This document shows positions 12,770-23,353 of a stretch of DNA of 64,000 bases, one piece after another. Made by a program: the position numbers and the translations under genes. Within the stretch, counting starts at the first letter, position 1, and every line of letters starts with the position of its first letter. The stretch comes from Carex sylvatica (lineage: Eukaryota > Streptophyta > Magnoliopsida > Poales > Cyperaceae). Location: positions 51,791 through 115,790 of the forward strand of contig CAXKVR010000449.1 in NCBI GenBank assembly GCA_964058845.1, given 5' to 3'. The notes under the pieces were generated by a model. The model was not told the origin of the DNA. It ran no database searches and saw only the letters and a list, made by a program, of their open reading frames with translations.

Positions 12770-13443
12770 GGGTAAATTTTATATATATCCCTCAAAAGTT
12801 TCAATATTACGTATTTATCCCTCTAAAATCAGTAATTACATATTTATTCTTGAAAATTGTACAAATTCACATATTTGTCCAATCTAACTCTATGACATAT
12901 CAGATATCTCCAAAAATAATTAAATAATATTTTTTTAAATTTTAAATTTATTTTACAATATAATTAATAATATGTTGACCATTATGTTCTTTAGTCCGCC
13001 TGAGTTCTCTTCTGTATAAGGCGTCATACCTCCCTCGCCTCTCTCTCCAAACATGTCAAATTACAGATTTGTTGCCTCCTTCTCTAGTCGCCTCCCCTCT
13101 AACAGATTTCTGCCGCCCCTGACTGCTTTAATTTTCTATTTTCATTTGTAGAGAGAGATAGGAGGTTTGGCGTCTTATAGAGAAGAGAACTTAGACAGAC
13201 TAAAGAGACAAAAATAAAGAGTATAATAGTCAACATATTTTTTTAATTAATACTGTAAAATATTTTTTTTAAGTTTTAAATAATATTATTTCATTATTTT
13301 TGGAGATATTTGATATGTTATGGAGTTATATTGGACAAATATGTGAGTTTATATGATTTTCAAGGATAAATATGTAATTATTAATTTTGGAGGGATAAAT
13401 ATGTCATATTGAAACTTGTGAGGGATATACATAAAATTGTCCC
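12770..13443. mobile_element. Mutator-type MITE with long inverted arms
   Basis: Terminal arms of about 260 bp begin GGGTAAATTTTATATATATC on the left and, inverted, GGGACAATTTTATGTATATC on the right. Flanks AAATATATA (12761-12769) and TAATATATA (13444-13452) match 8 of 9, fitting the 9-bp duplication of Mutator-like elements. The central 130 bp is more GC-rich and not repeated elsewhere in the window. Confidence 0.72.
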
Positions 13444-14002
13444 TAATATATATAACAGGTGTCAAAATCTTTAGTGCCACAAACAGTGTAGCTAGCGATA
13501 GACATAATAAAAACATAACGTGTTTTACAATTAGAATACAAGCAATCCAGAATTTGTAAATTTAAAATAAAATAGCAAAGAAATTTAAATCTTATAGTTC
13601 TAAAGTGCAGACATCTTTAAGCGATGAGTTAATACTGATCTTCAATGGTTTTTTCAGATCTGATGATGGAGACCTTCAGTGTTTTCTTTACTTCTCTCTT
13701 TCAATAAAATAATGGACGAAACGTTTTCATAATGAGATCCCTCAAAATCAGTAACACAGAAAACGTTTCCAAATGTGATCCCTTAAAATAGGTGGGTGAA
13801 AAAACGTTTTTGGAATGGGATACGTCCAAATAGACTAGAAGAGGTATTTTATATAGTCTGAGAGAATCTTTGAGACCAGTATATTTATTAATAGCAATCT
13901 AAATTTTTTCATCAAAAATTTAGATGCTGTTTCATTAATTCTTTAAATAAAATTAATGCACAATAATAACATAGATCACATAATAAAATAAAACTAACAG
14001 CT

Positions 14003-14325
14003 AGATCATGGTTGATAATGCAATAAAATAAAGAGATAAAATGTTAACTCTTATATCATAAAAGAGTGATAATATATCTTATCTTTTTTACTTTATTTAT
14101 GTGACTTTCTACGAAGATATCTTGATCATGTTTGGTAATGCAATAATAAAATGGAGAGAAAATTAATAGATACAACTCCTAATCATACAAAAGCGATGAT
14201 ATTTCTTATCTTTTTCCTCTATTTTTGTGACTTTTTGAAAAGATAACTAAATCATGTTTGGCAAGTGATAACAAAAATGAAGAGATAAAGAGATAACTCT
14301 ATCTCATAAAAGAATGATGATATTG
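14003..14325. repeat. Three diverged ~120-bp tandem repeats
   Basis: Units begin GATCATGGTTGATAATGCAA (14004), GATCATGTTTGGTAATGCAA (14124) and AATCATGTTTGGCAAGTGAT (14250). Each continues with an AGAGATAA block and TCATAAAAG.G.TGATAT. No coding potential. Confidence 0.65.
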
Positions 14326-14616
14326 TTTTTCTTTCAAACGTGGAGTCTTTGTATGATCCTTAATAATATTTCTTTGTATGTTTTTCTCTCACGATAATAG
14401 TCATTGATTTTTCATGTCTGAAATTTGAACAATGATCTGATAAATGACAAAATGATTAAAAATAAAATAATATATGAAATACATCTCCATTCATATATTA
14501 AGCACTTAGATGTCCTGATCTGCCAACTACTGTGATTAAAAGATGAGACTTCATATTGAATATCAACCCTCCAATCAAATAGTTTTTCTTATTTTAATTA
14601 TATGCATCTTTTATAT

Positions 14617-14640
14617 GTATATATATATATATATATATAT
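14617..14640. repeat. (TA)n microsatellite
   Basis: About twelve uninterrupted AT dinucleotides. Confidence 0.9.
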
Positions 14641-14814
14641 TTTATGTGTAAAGGTCTAAATTTATTTAGATACATACTCATCACACATATTTGATTGTCA
14701 AATACTTTATTTTTCATATTGATCATGATTTCTTTTTGTTTTTTTAATGTCATTTATTTTTTTTGGATTAATTGATAAATTGTATAGGAACTTAGTAGGT
14801 TCTATAAAAAGTAA

Positions 14815-14940
14815 TAAAATCTATTTTAAACAACCTTTCAATTTTTGGATTGTAGAATTTAAACAACCTTTCAATAAAATGTAATAATTGATTGATAATT
14901 TTTGGATTGCAGAATTTAAACAACCGTTCGATTTTAATCT
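14815..14940. repeat. Short imperfect repeats
   Basis: The phrases TTTAAACAACCTTTCAAT and TTTTTGGATTGTAGAATTT recur three times and twice in alternation. Small local duplication without recognisable origin. Confidence 0.55.
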
Positions 14941-15354
14941 GAAGCTCAGTAATAAATACCTTTAGATACATTTTATTATGTATCATTTATATATCACAGA
15001 AGGATACTATCGATTTAAAAAAAATATATTATTGTATCTTCATACGTATAGAATTTACCTTGGAAACATATTAATTCTTACATATTTAAAACTACAAAAA
15101 AGACGATGCGTGATTTTTTTTTAATATCAAATTTATATGAATGAATGATGTCTAAAAGATACTTTTTTAAAACGTTTGGTAGACCTATAATAATTTTATA
15201 AGTTATTTTTCTTATATTAGTCTAAAATAACAAATTAAGTTTATTGAATGTTCATTTTTATGTTAGATACTAAAGTAAAATATTTTCACGAATCTACGTA
15301 CTTAATATAGGAGAGATGTTAGTTTGTATGAGAATTTTTTTTGTTATCTTATAA

Positions 15355-15579
15355 TTTTAGTGCATTCATTTTTTTTAATGTTTTTTGAACGCTTGATTTT
15401 ATATTAAATTAATTCGAATGTTTAAAATTTTCACATGTAGACGCATCATTTATAAGATAAGCGGGTTCCAACGATTCAAATTTATTATTTGAAACCGATT
15501 TGATGAATTTTGAAGTTAAGCTCACTAAATACCTGCATGAGCTTACCTGGGTGAGCTTAAGAACATCCTAGTTCTACTC
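15355..15579. mobile_element. Truncated half of the GAGTAGAACTAG MITE family
   Basis: The right half of the palindromic MITE seen complete at 21512-21904 and 29728-30140, ending CCTAGTTCTACTC at 15579. The left half is missing; homology starts abruptly near 15355 at the element's centre (TTTTAGTGCATTCATTTTTT). Confidence 0.75.
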
Positions 15580-16039
15580 TCATAATTAATATTACCGTTA
15601 TATATTAAATAATGCAGATCTTCTAAAGTGCCGTACCAACAGATTTTTTCAGATAATTATTCCTTGAATTACCTGCAATCCTGCATGCACCAGCTGTTAA
15701 AAGAAAATAAAAAAGAAAATGAAGGAAATCAGCACTGACAGATTAAACCGAACCAACAAGAAGTCAAGTCATTTTGTTCATTAGCAATTACTTCAACACA
15801 CAAGAACACAAAATAGAGAACAACACACAACTGATACATGAGACCTCGACATGTACGAACGACGCCTCCTAAGACAACCATACTGATAGACACCACCAAA
15901 CTTCATCCCCGTAAAATCCCCCCCTCCCTTTAATTTCTCTTACCGCCGATCCAAAAACATCAAACCCTAAAATCTACTTGCCCCTACTTGCCCAGAATTC
16001 AGACTAAGTACCACACAACTCTAACACATAGCATAAGAG

Positions 16040-16068
16040 CATGCATGCATGCATGCTTGCATGCTTGC
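16040..16068. promoter_or_regulatory. RY-motif (CATGCA) cluster 3' of the LEC1-type gene
   Basis: Overlapping copies of CATGCATG and CATGC lie 14-42 bp past the stop codon of the minus-strand gene, so probably in its 3' UTR. CATGCA is the RY element bound by the B3 factors ABI3, FUS3 and LEC2, which act in the same seed network as LEC1. The motif is palindromic, so chance expansion of a GCAT repeat is an alternative. Confidence 0.5.
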
Positions 16069-16081
16069 AGTTCGTCCCTGA

Positions 16082-16732
16082 TTACTTGAAATTATCATAG
16101 TTAGAACTATCATGATGATTATCAAGGTTGCTCATAAGTGGCAGGGTATGTGGAGTGCTTGGACCGTCGGTCCCACAATCGCTGTTTTCATGCGCTCCTT
16201 GCCCTCTGTAGTACCCATCAGGCATCCCGTTTTCTCCAAAAAATACATACTGATGATGTGGCGGTGGCACCTGAGTTGCCCCTGGGTATGCATGCTGCGG
16301 CATGACATGTGCCATCATTGGACCAGTAGCCATCTGATGCCTGTGTTTCAGGAGAGTGAGTGGTTCGCCGCGGATCGACCCGCGTTGGTCCCCTTCAAAC
16401 TCACGGTACCTCGACAAGTACACAGACAGCGGCTCAAGATAATCATCGAAGCCAAGCTTGCTCATGGCCCAAAGCACATCCTCAGCCGTGATGGTTTTGC
16501 GTTGCTCCCTTTGGCACCTGTCGTTGGCCTCACCGGTGACAAAGCTGATGTACTCCGATACACACTCCTGAATGGTCTCCTTTGCATCGTCAGATATCTT
16601 GGCGTGAGGAGGGAGCACACGCCGCATGATCCGAATCACATTGGCTATCGGCATGAACCGGTCTTGCTCCCGGATACCCGCCTGGGCTTGGCCTTGGGCT
16701 TCAGTCGGCATGGCCTGGTTCAAGCAGTTCAT
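16082..16732 (-). CDS. LEC1: LEC1-type NF-YB transcription factor
   Basis: An intronless 216-codon frame starts at 16732. Residues 22-112 form the NF-YB histone-fold domain: [20 protein letters not shown], then the [20 protein letters not shown] segment, then [20 protein letters not shown]. The Asp in ISDD, where ordinary NF-YB proteins have Lys, is diagnostic of the LEC1/L1L clade and is needed for embryogenic activity in Arabidopsis. The tail is His- and Pro-rich with no domain and ends in NYDNFK. LEC1 proteins pair with NF-YC, and with NF-YA or bZIP partners, in the nucleus to drive embryo maturation and storage-gene expression. A TATA-like box and an ACGT element lie upstream. LEC1 versus LEC1-LIKE cannot be settled without a tree; the RGEP motif after the domain is present in LEC1. 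Confidence 0.93.
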   Translation of the reverse strand: MNCLNQAMPTEAQGQAQAGIREQDRFMPIANVIRIMRRVLPPHAKISDDAKETIQECVSEYISFVTGEANDRCQREQRKTITAEDVLWAMSKLGFDDYLEPLSVYLSRYREFEGDQRGSIRGEPLTLLKHRHQMATGPMMAHVMPQHAYPGATQVPPPHHQYVFFGENGMPDGYYRGQGAHENSDCGTDGPSTPHTLPLMSNLDNHHDSSNYDNFK

Positions 16733-16888
16733 ACCAGCTTGATGTGACTTTGGTCAAAACGGTGGTAATGGTATGGAGCCTGTAATGTGTTATATATGGT
16801 GGTTTAAAAATAATTGTTCTTTTAGTGGAAAATAAATGCAAATTTATGTTGACGCACTGAGAAAGAGAGGAGAGGGTGGAGAGGCGTT

Positions 16889-16945
16889 GTATATAGAGAG
16901 AACAAAAGCACCGTCGTGTTTTCTCGTCCAGGAGGGACACGTGGC
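16889..16945 (-). promoter_or_regulatory. TATA box and G-box/ABRE of the LEC1-type gene
   Basis: On the minus strand CTATATACAACG (near 16889-16897) is a good TATA box about 160 bp upstream of the ATG. About 45 bp further upstream, GACACGTGGC (16936-16945, plus strand) contains an ACGTGGC core as in abscisic-acid response elements and G-boxes. Position and spacing fit a core promoter; function is inferred. Confidence 0.6.
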
Positions 16946-17794
16946 GCAATATCCTGGAGGTCACCAACTGGCAGTGGGCTGTAACTGGCTTGAAACTTGG
17001 CACCAATTCAAGTAATTGACGGTCAAACCATGACGAGGGATTATTTGTGGCGATTGGTAGGTAAACAAGCGTGTACCTCTAAACTCTTTTTTTTTTACAT
17101 ATTTAAACTACTTCCTTATATTATAAGAAAAAAATACTAGACAGATTTTCTTTCAAAAAAATCAAGCATATAATTGAATCTAATACCGAACGATTTTAGT
17201 TTTCGATTTGTTGCTTACACATTGACAGGATATATACATGCTGTTATAACATTGCCAATATATTATACATATATTTAAATTTAAAATAAAAGAATTTAGG
17301 AATTTTAAAATATATACGGAAAGATGAAATGCATTTAGAAATATGGAACCTACAGAAAATGAAGACTATATTATGTACAGAAGTCACATGTATGCGCATA
17401 TAAGTAATGATTACAATTTTGAAATGCAATTAAACAAAGGATAGTATTGGAAATTGATTTTGAAAAGTCCCATTTTTATTTTTATTTTGAAATTGAAATG
17501 ACATTTTGGTCCAAGTCTTTTACATATATTTCGAGAAAAAATACATTGAAAATTATAAAAATATATGGGACCGAATGTCATTTCGGTCCAAAAATATATA
17601 TTTAAAACCGAAATGATATTTTAATTCTTATAGTTTTTGTAAAAAAAAAAATGTAATCATATTGATTTCATAAAAATATTTTTTTCTAATTATGGTTTAT
17701 AAAAAAATTCTTGGAACTTTGCTCTGTTTATCTTAGATTTATAAAATGGATAGTTGAGTTCAAATCAGTCGCCACAGTTACGATAATCAATGTA

Positions 17795-18213
17795 GATGAG
17801 GGTTCAAATGCTTTCATTTTTAGTGTCTTTATCGTGTTTCCATTTTTAAAAATTTAATAACTAAAAATTTGAAACTTAAAAATTAAAATAAAATCATTGG
17901 ATATGATCTACATCATTTTATCTATGCACATGTAAAATATTATGACATTTCAACTTTGTTTTGGTTGTCATCAAGAGATTGTAAAAAAAATATACTAATG
18001 TGGATAATTTCTAGACATTGATTTTTGAACTTATTAATTCACATAAAAATAAAATTAAAATGTGATAATATTTTATGAATATATAGAGAAAATAACATAG
18101 ATCACATCTAATGGTTTTATTTTGACATTTATAATTTAAATTTTGAGTTATTTAAATTTTAAAAAATAAAGGCATGATAGAGTATAAAAAATGAAGGCAT
18201 TTGAACCCTCCTC
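17795..18213. mobile_element. Mutator-type palindromic MITE, GAGGAGGGTTCAAATGC family (copy 1)
   Basis: Termini GATGAGGGTTCAAATGC and, inverted, GAGGAGGGTTCAAATGCC. A perfect 9-bp duplication ATCAATGTA flanks it (17786-17794 and 18214-18222). 419 bp, AT-rich, non-coding. A relative with matching ends sits at 60934-61355. Confidence 0.88.
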
Positions 18214-18541
18214 ATCAATGTATTATGCTTTATAATTATCTGATTCACATGGCTCCGATATCAAAAGGGAAAATATGCTCATAAATATAATTTAAATCGA
18301 ACAATTCAAATTACATATTGTGAATTCCTTCTATGAGAACTACGGCAGCGATAAGCAGGAACATAATATAAAGGGAACTAAGATCAGAGATGCATACAAG
18401 AAAGCTCAAGGTTATTGAATTCAACTATATTCTATTTTCCAAAAAAAAAAAAAATTTTAGGAATTTAGAACCGAGTATGATGGTTTTTTAGCAAGCTTAA
18501 AAATAACTATTTAGAATAGAGAGGTTCTAATTTGGAGGGAA

Positions 18542-18999
18542 CATTGTTTTAATAGTCAGTTCTTGTTCGGTATTCAGAAAGCCACTGAATACCGCATATA
18601 CGATATGCGGCCGCATATTCGAATTTTATTCGGATTTTCAAATAAAATATCATAGGCATTAACTCTAATAAACATAAATATAGATAAACATATATAAACA
18701 TTACAAATAAACATAAATAAAACATAACATAAGTTAGAACAAGTTAACAATCCACAATACAAATTACAAAACTACAAATAAATCATATTCGGACAGTATT
18801 CAGATCATATTCGGATCATATTCAGACTATATTCGGATTCTTATTCTTTATACAGAAATAGTCAGTGGAATAAATTATATGCGGAAAAATATATTTGGCC
18901 AAATATTCGAAATCAAATATTGGACCGAATACTCATTTTCTATTCGGATTCCAACCGAATACAAATATTCAGCAGAATAGACCAATTTTTAAAACACTG
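18542..18999. mobile_element. hAT-like MITE with ATTCGG words
   Basis: Ends are CATTGTTTTAATAG and, inverted, CAGTGTTTTAAAAATTGG. The interior is rich in ATTCGGATT and GCATATACG words placed subterminally. Flanks GGAGGGAA and AGAGAAAA agree at 5 of 8 positions, all differences being G-to-A, so the duplication is only weakly supported. Confidence 0.5.
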
Positions 19000-19659
19000 A
19001 GAGAAAATGATGTCGACGCATATTTAATATTTACAGAAAAAAAAGTAAACCGCCTTCAGTACTTACACAAAAATTTGTACAAGAATCTAGAAACTGATTC
19101 CTACAACACACAAGCACAACAACTACAACCACCTTAAAAAGTTTTTTTTAAACTTATTTTCCATTTTATTTTTTCACTTTACTTTCTTTACTTTCTTTAC
19201 AAACTCTTTGAAACTTTATATTTTGCATTTATTCTATGTAATAATTGGACCTTGTACTAAAGGCATTTTGACCGATTTTTTTATAAATATTTTAAAAAAT
19301 AATTAAATTTAAAAAAATAACCAAATTTGCATTGGATTTCAAAAAGTATCTAAACTTTGCGGTTTTACAATTCCAAAACCACAGTTAAAAATAAATAAAA
19401 ATAAAATAAAATAATCGCAAAATTATTTTGCGGTTATACAATTTTTTTTCCATTTTTTCAGTTTTTTTATTTAATGATTGTTATTAAAAAGAATTCTCAA
19501 AATATAAATATTTTTTTTATAAATTAAATGCACTAGAAGGATGACAATATTTTCTGTATTTACTTACAAGTGACTTTTGAACCGGGATCAATAACTTAGA
19601 CTTCAAGCATTTTTATTTTTTTTTCAATAACACATAAAGAAATATATTAATTTTTCTTA

Positions 19660-20620
19660 GATTAAATAAATATTAATTTAAATATAATATAATATTAGTT
19701 CAAATGTTAAATGTAATATAATATTAGTTTAAATATTAAATGTAACATTATGTTAATATAAATATTATGTTAGTGTAATATCAAATTAGATTAATATTTA
19801 ATAAAATATTAAATTAAATATAATATAATATTAATTTAAATATTTATTGTTATATAATGTTAGTGTAAATGTTAAGTGTTGAATGTAATATAATATTAGT
19901 TTAATATTAAATAAGTATTAAATAAATATAATATAAGGTTAGATTAGATTATTATTAAATAAAATATTATTTTAGATATAATATATTATTAGTTTAAATA
20001 TTAAATGTTACATATTATTACTTTAAAGACTAAATTAGTATTAAATAAAATATTATATTAAATATAAAATAATATTAGTTTAAATATTAAATATAATATA
20101 TTACTAATTTTAATATTAAATGTAATGTAATATTACTTTAAATATTAAATTAGTATTAAATAAATAATAGATTAAATATAATATAATATTAGTTTAAAAG
20201 TTAAATGTAATATAACATTTGTTTAAATGTTAAATATAATATCATGTTAGTTTAAATATTGAATTAGTATTAAATAAAATATTAAAATAGCAATTAATAA
20301 ATATAATATAGATTAAATTATTTTGGTATTAAAAATATTATTAAATTAGTATTAAAATTATTAATTTAAATATAATATAATGTTAGTTTAACTATTAAAT
20401 GTAATATAATATTAATTTAAATATTAAATTAATATAATATTAGCTTAAATATTAAATTAATATAATATTAGCTTAAATATTAAATTAATATAATATTAGC
20501 TTAAATATTAAATTAATTTAATATTAGCTTAAATATTAAATTAATTTAATATTAGCTTAAATATTAAATTAATATAATAAATATTTAAATATTACATTAG
20601 TTTAATTGCTACTTTATTCA
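19660..20620. repeat. AT-only degenerate array with a 28-bp tandem repeat
   Basis: About 950 bp consist almost only of TAATATAATATTAGTTTAAAT variants. From about 20413 to 20580 it becomes regular: TAGCTTAAATATTAAATTAA recurs at 20441, 20469, 20497, 20525 and 20553, a period of exactly 28 bp. No genes. Possibly a scaffold-attachment-like or slippage-grown array. Confidence 0.85.
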
Positions 20621-21511
20621 TTCCCTTCACCGCTATTTCAATTATACAATTCAAACGATATTTTTACTAACTCGAATAGTCTAAAGTTAGTGTTATTTTT
20701 AAATCACTCAAATTAGCACTATTCTGAACCGCTAATTTAAAAATCGATATTCTTGCACTAATTTTTACTTGATTCAAACGTACCCAATCAAACATGTGGG
20801 TCTCACCCAGGCCTGTAGAATGGGATATGATGGGTTTTTCACTTTAATGAGTAATTCTTTATTTACCCTGTTCGTTTGACAATTTGTGTATTATGGGATT
20901 GGAAATAAATTCTATCTCATACCCACTTTTTTTCACAAATTGATGGGAAAAAATTTATTTGCTCCAATTTTTTTTTTTCCCCACAAGCTGAAACTTCATC
21001 CTCCCTCTTTAATGCCTCTTTGAATAATTTTGATAAGTGATTATATATTGAGGAGGGATTCAATTACACAATAAATAGTAACACATCTTGACACCATATT
21101 TTTATAAGTTATTTCTGTAATTTAAAAATTCAAACAGATGATCCGAACCGTTCAACATGATCTCCATATTAAAATGTTCTTGGAGACCAAATTTTTTATC
21201 CCATCAAATCTCAACCCATATTCCTTGCATTTCTTTTGGGCTTGTCTGACACCAAGTTCCCTCGGGTCTAGATCCCCTAAAGTAACTCAACTTTTGGGTT
21301 TTGGATCGAAACCGTCCGATTTGATTCCATCGCTCGAGATCACCTTAGAATTCAAATTCGTTGCTCAAGATGTATGCGCTCCACTTCAGATGGATTATTA
21401 CGGATTCGAATCGGACGGTCCGGATTTAAAACCCAACTTTTAGGCTACTTCACTGGATGACTAGATCTAAACTTGGGTTCCCTCTCCTCGCACTGATTCG
21501 ATATCTCTCAA
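20621..21511. other. Intergenic, with a MITE fragment
   Basis: No gene recognised. Around 21138-21195 the sequence GATCCGAACCGTTCAACATG followed by CTTGGAGACCAAATTTT is one half of the palindromic MITE core seen at 34370, 55702 and 61020. Confidence 0.5.
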
Positions 21512-21904
21512 GAGTAGAACTAGAGTGTTCTTAAGCTCACCAAAGTATTTGGTGAGCTTAACTCTAAAACTCAACAAATCGGTTTCAAATGACGAATCCG
21601 AACCGTTGGAACCCGCCTACCTTACGAGTGATGCGTCTACATGTGAAAATTTTAAATATTCGAATTAATTTAGTATAAAGTCAATCGGTCAAAATTAGAA
21701 TGTTAATAAATTAATTTTAGTGCATTCATTTTTTTAACGTTTTTTGACTGCTTGACTTTATATTAAATTAATTCGAATGTTTAAAATTTTCACATGTAGA
21801 CGCAATTTCAACAGTTCGATTTCGTCATTTAAAATCGATTTGATGGATTTTGGAGTTAAGCTCACCAAACACCTTGGTGAGCTTAAGAACACCCAGTTCT
21901 ACTC
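21512..21904. mobile_element. Mutator-type palindromic MITE, GAGTAGAACTAG family
   Basis: 393 bp that fold back almost completely: GAGTAGAACTAGAGTGTTC at the left and GAGTAGAACTGGGTGTTC inverted at the right. A perfect 9-bp duplication ATCTCTCAA is found at 21503-21511 and 21905-21913. Second copies at 15355-15579 (half) and 29728-30140. Confidence 0.93.
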
Positions 21905-21913
21905 ATCTCTCAA

Positions 21914-23135
21914 AACCCCCCTCTAAAATCGACTTAATTGACCGATGTAAAGATTCAAGATGAAGATCGAAGAAGAAATGGTTTTATTGCTTAAACTCAA
22001 ATTTTACGTGTACAATCTGGAGTCTATTTATAAGAGAATGTAGCAGTGTGTCAGTGTCTGATCTAACTAACTACGACTTAATCATTCTGCATTCAGTTAC
22101 AATTCTGTTACAACACAATTAACCAGTGACAAAACTGGAGATGTCCAGTTATTTCTTGACATGACCATTTTTATGTTCCAGAAAAGCTTGATCTAGTCCC
22201 TGACTATATTCCTTAATGCATGTTAGTCCTTGATTTTTTATATAAGGTCCATCAACTACTATTATTCAATCGAGTCCTTACAATAATGATTATTCAACTA
22301 GCTCACTAAACTTTTTGTATACGTTGAATAAAATTAGTTAATAGCAACTCTGCTGTAGGAGCATTGTGGAACTTGCTCTTTAATTATTTCTATATTAATT
22401 TTAATTATTATTCGCTACATAAATTGTTGAATTCGTATTAAAAATTTCAGCGACTTATTGAACTGCCAAAATTCCATAAGTTTGATTAGATAATATGCAA
22501 TGTGAGGTATTTTGATTCAATAAAAAAGTTTGGGATTTCATCTAATTAAATGGAATATGTAGTTGAAGGACTAATATCAAACTTCTTTTTATTTTATTTT
22601 ATTTTATTTTATGGGGTTGTAGATGTATAGTCATGAACAAATTGATGGTCTTCCAGTAAAACGGAGTTCCAAGTGAAAAAAATATTTTATTGTCTTGGTT
22701 TGAATGAATGTGTCACATATTTCTTGAATAAAAATAAAACGCATCTCTTCAATGTACCGTATTAAAAGTGTTATCTAAATTACAAAACTATTTGGTATTA
22801 CCATTCTGGCCAAACTCTACTACATATGTTTAATTGTAGACCCATTAACGTGTGAGATTAAGAGTATATATAAATACTAGCATCATATCCGTGCATTGCA
22901 ACGGAAACAAATTATTTTATTATAAAATATTATAAAATGAAGAAGATCAAGCGTTTCATTATTTTATTATTTTCGTAACCTTTTTGAAAATCAACCGTTC
23001 AAATATTTACTGCACAAATCTCAAAGCAATAATAATACTGATACGATACGAATACGGCGATACGGCAATTTTCAAAAATGAAGGATACGATACGGCTATT
23101 AATATATATATTTTTTTATTATTTTATATATGATA
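21914..23135. other. Intergenic, no gene seen
   Basis: AT-rich sequence with an (ATTTT)n microsatellite at about 22588-22612. A phrase CATATCCGTGCATTGCAACG near 22888 and a GATACGATACG cluster at 23040-23095 look like fragments of DNA transposons, but no borders are visible. Confidence 0.4.
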
Positions 23136-23353
23136 TTTATATAATTATAATTTAAATTAAATTTGTAGAGAAAAATAGTTAAGTATTATATTTATCTACA
23201 ACATAACACATGTGACCTCTAGTGTAGTGGTAAGAATTTTGGCACCAACAGAACTCAACAGGGTTCGAATATCCCGCCTTCAGCAGAAAAAAAGGGTGCG
23301 CGGTCCACAAGCTTTATATAATTATAATTTAAATCAAATTTGTAGAGAAAAAT
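23136..23353. repeat. 177-bp tandem duplication; second unit split by a solo LTR
   Basis: The phrase TTTATATAATTATAATTTAA begins at 23136 and again at 23313. The second unit stops at 23353, where the LTR starts, and resumes after the LTR at 26068 with ATAATATTTAAATATT, which matches AAAATAGTTAAGTATT of the first unit. Each unit holds one SINE-like tRNA-derived head. Confidence 0.8.
23211..23308 (+). mobile_element. tRNA-derived SINE-like sequence, copy 1
   Basis: A box-like TAGTGTAGTGG (23220-23230) and B box-like GGTTCGAAT (23262-23270) lie about 30 bp apart, as in polymerase III promoters of tRNA-derived SINEs. A 2-bp insertion splits the B box (GAATATCCCGCC). An A-rich stretch and GGGTGCGCGG follow. 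No intact tRNA cloverleaf. Confidence 0.55.

Noticed and set aside
16112..16747. 211-codon plus-strand frame opposite the LEC1-type gene
   Set aside because: It is the antisense shadow of a strongly conserved NF-YB frame and resembles no family.
16701..17006. 101-codon minus-strand frame upstream of the LEC1-type start
   Set aside because: It overlaps the TATA box and leader in another frame; no family match, so treated as chance.
23211..23280. Possible tRNA gene
   Set aside because: A and B box-like motifs are present, but no acceptor stem or full cloverleaf can be drawn.
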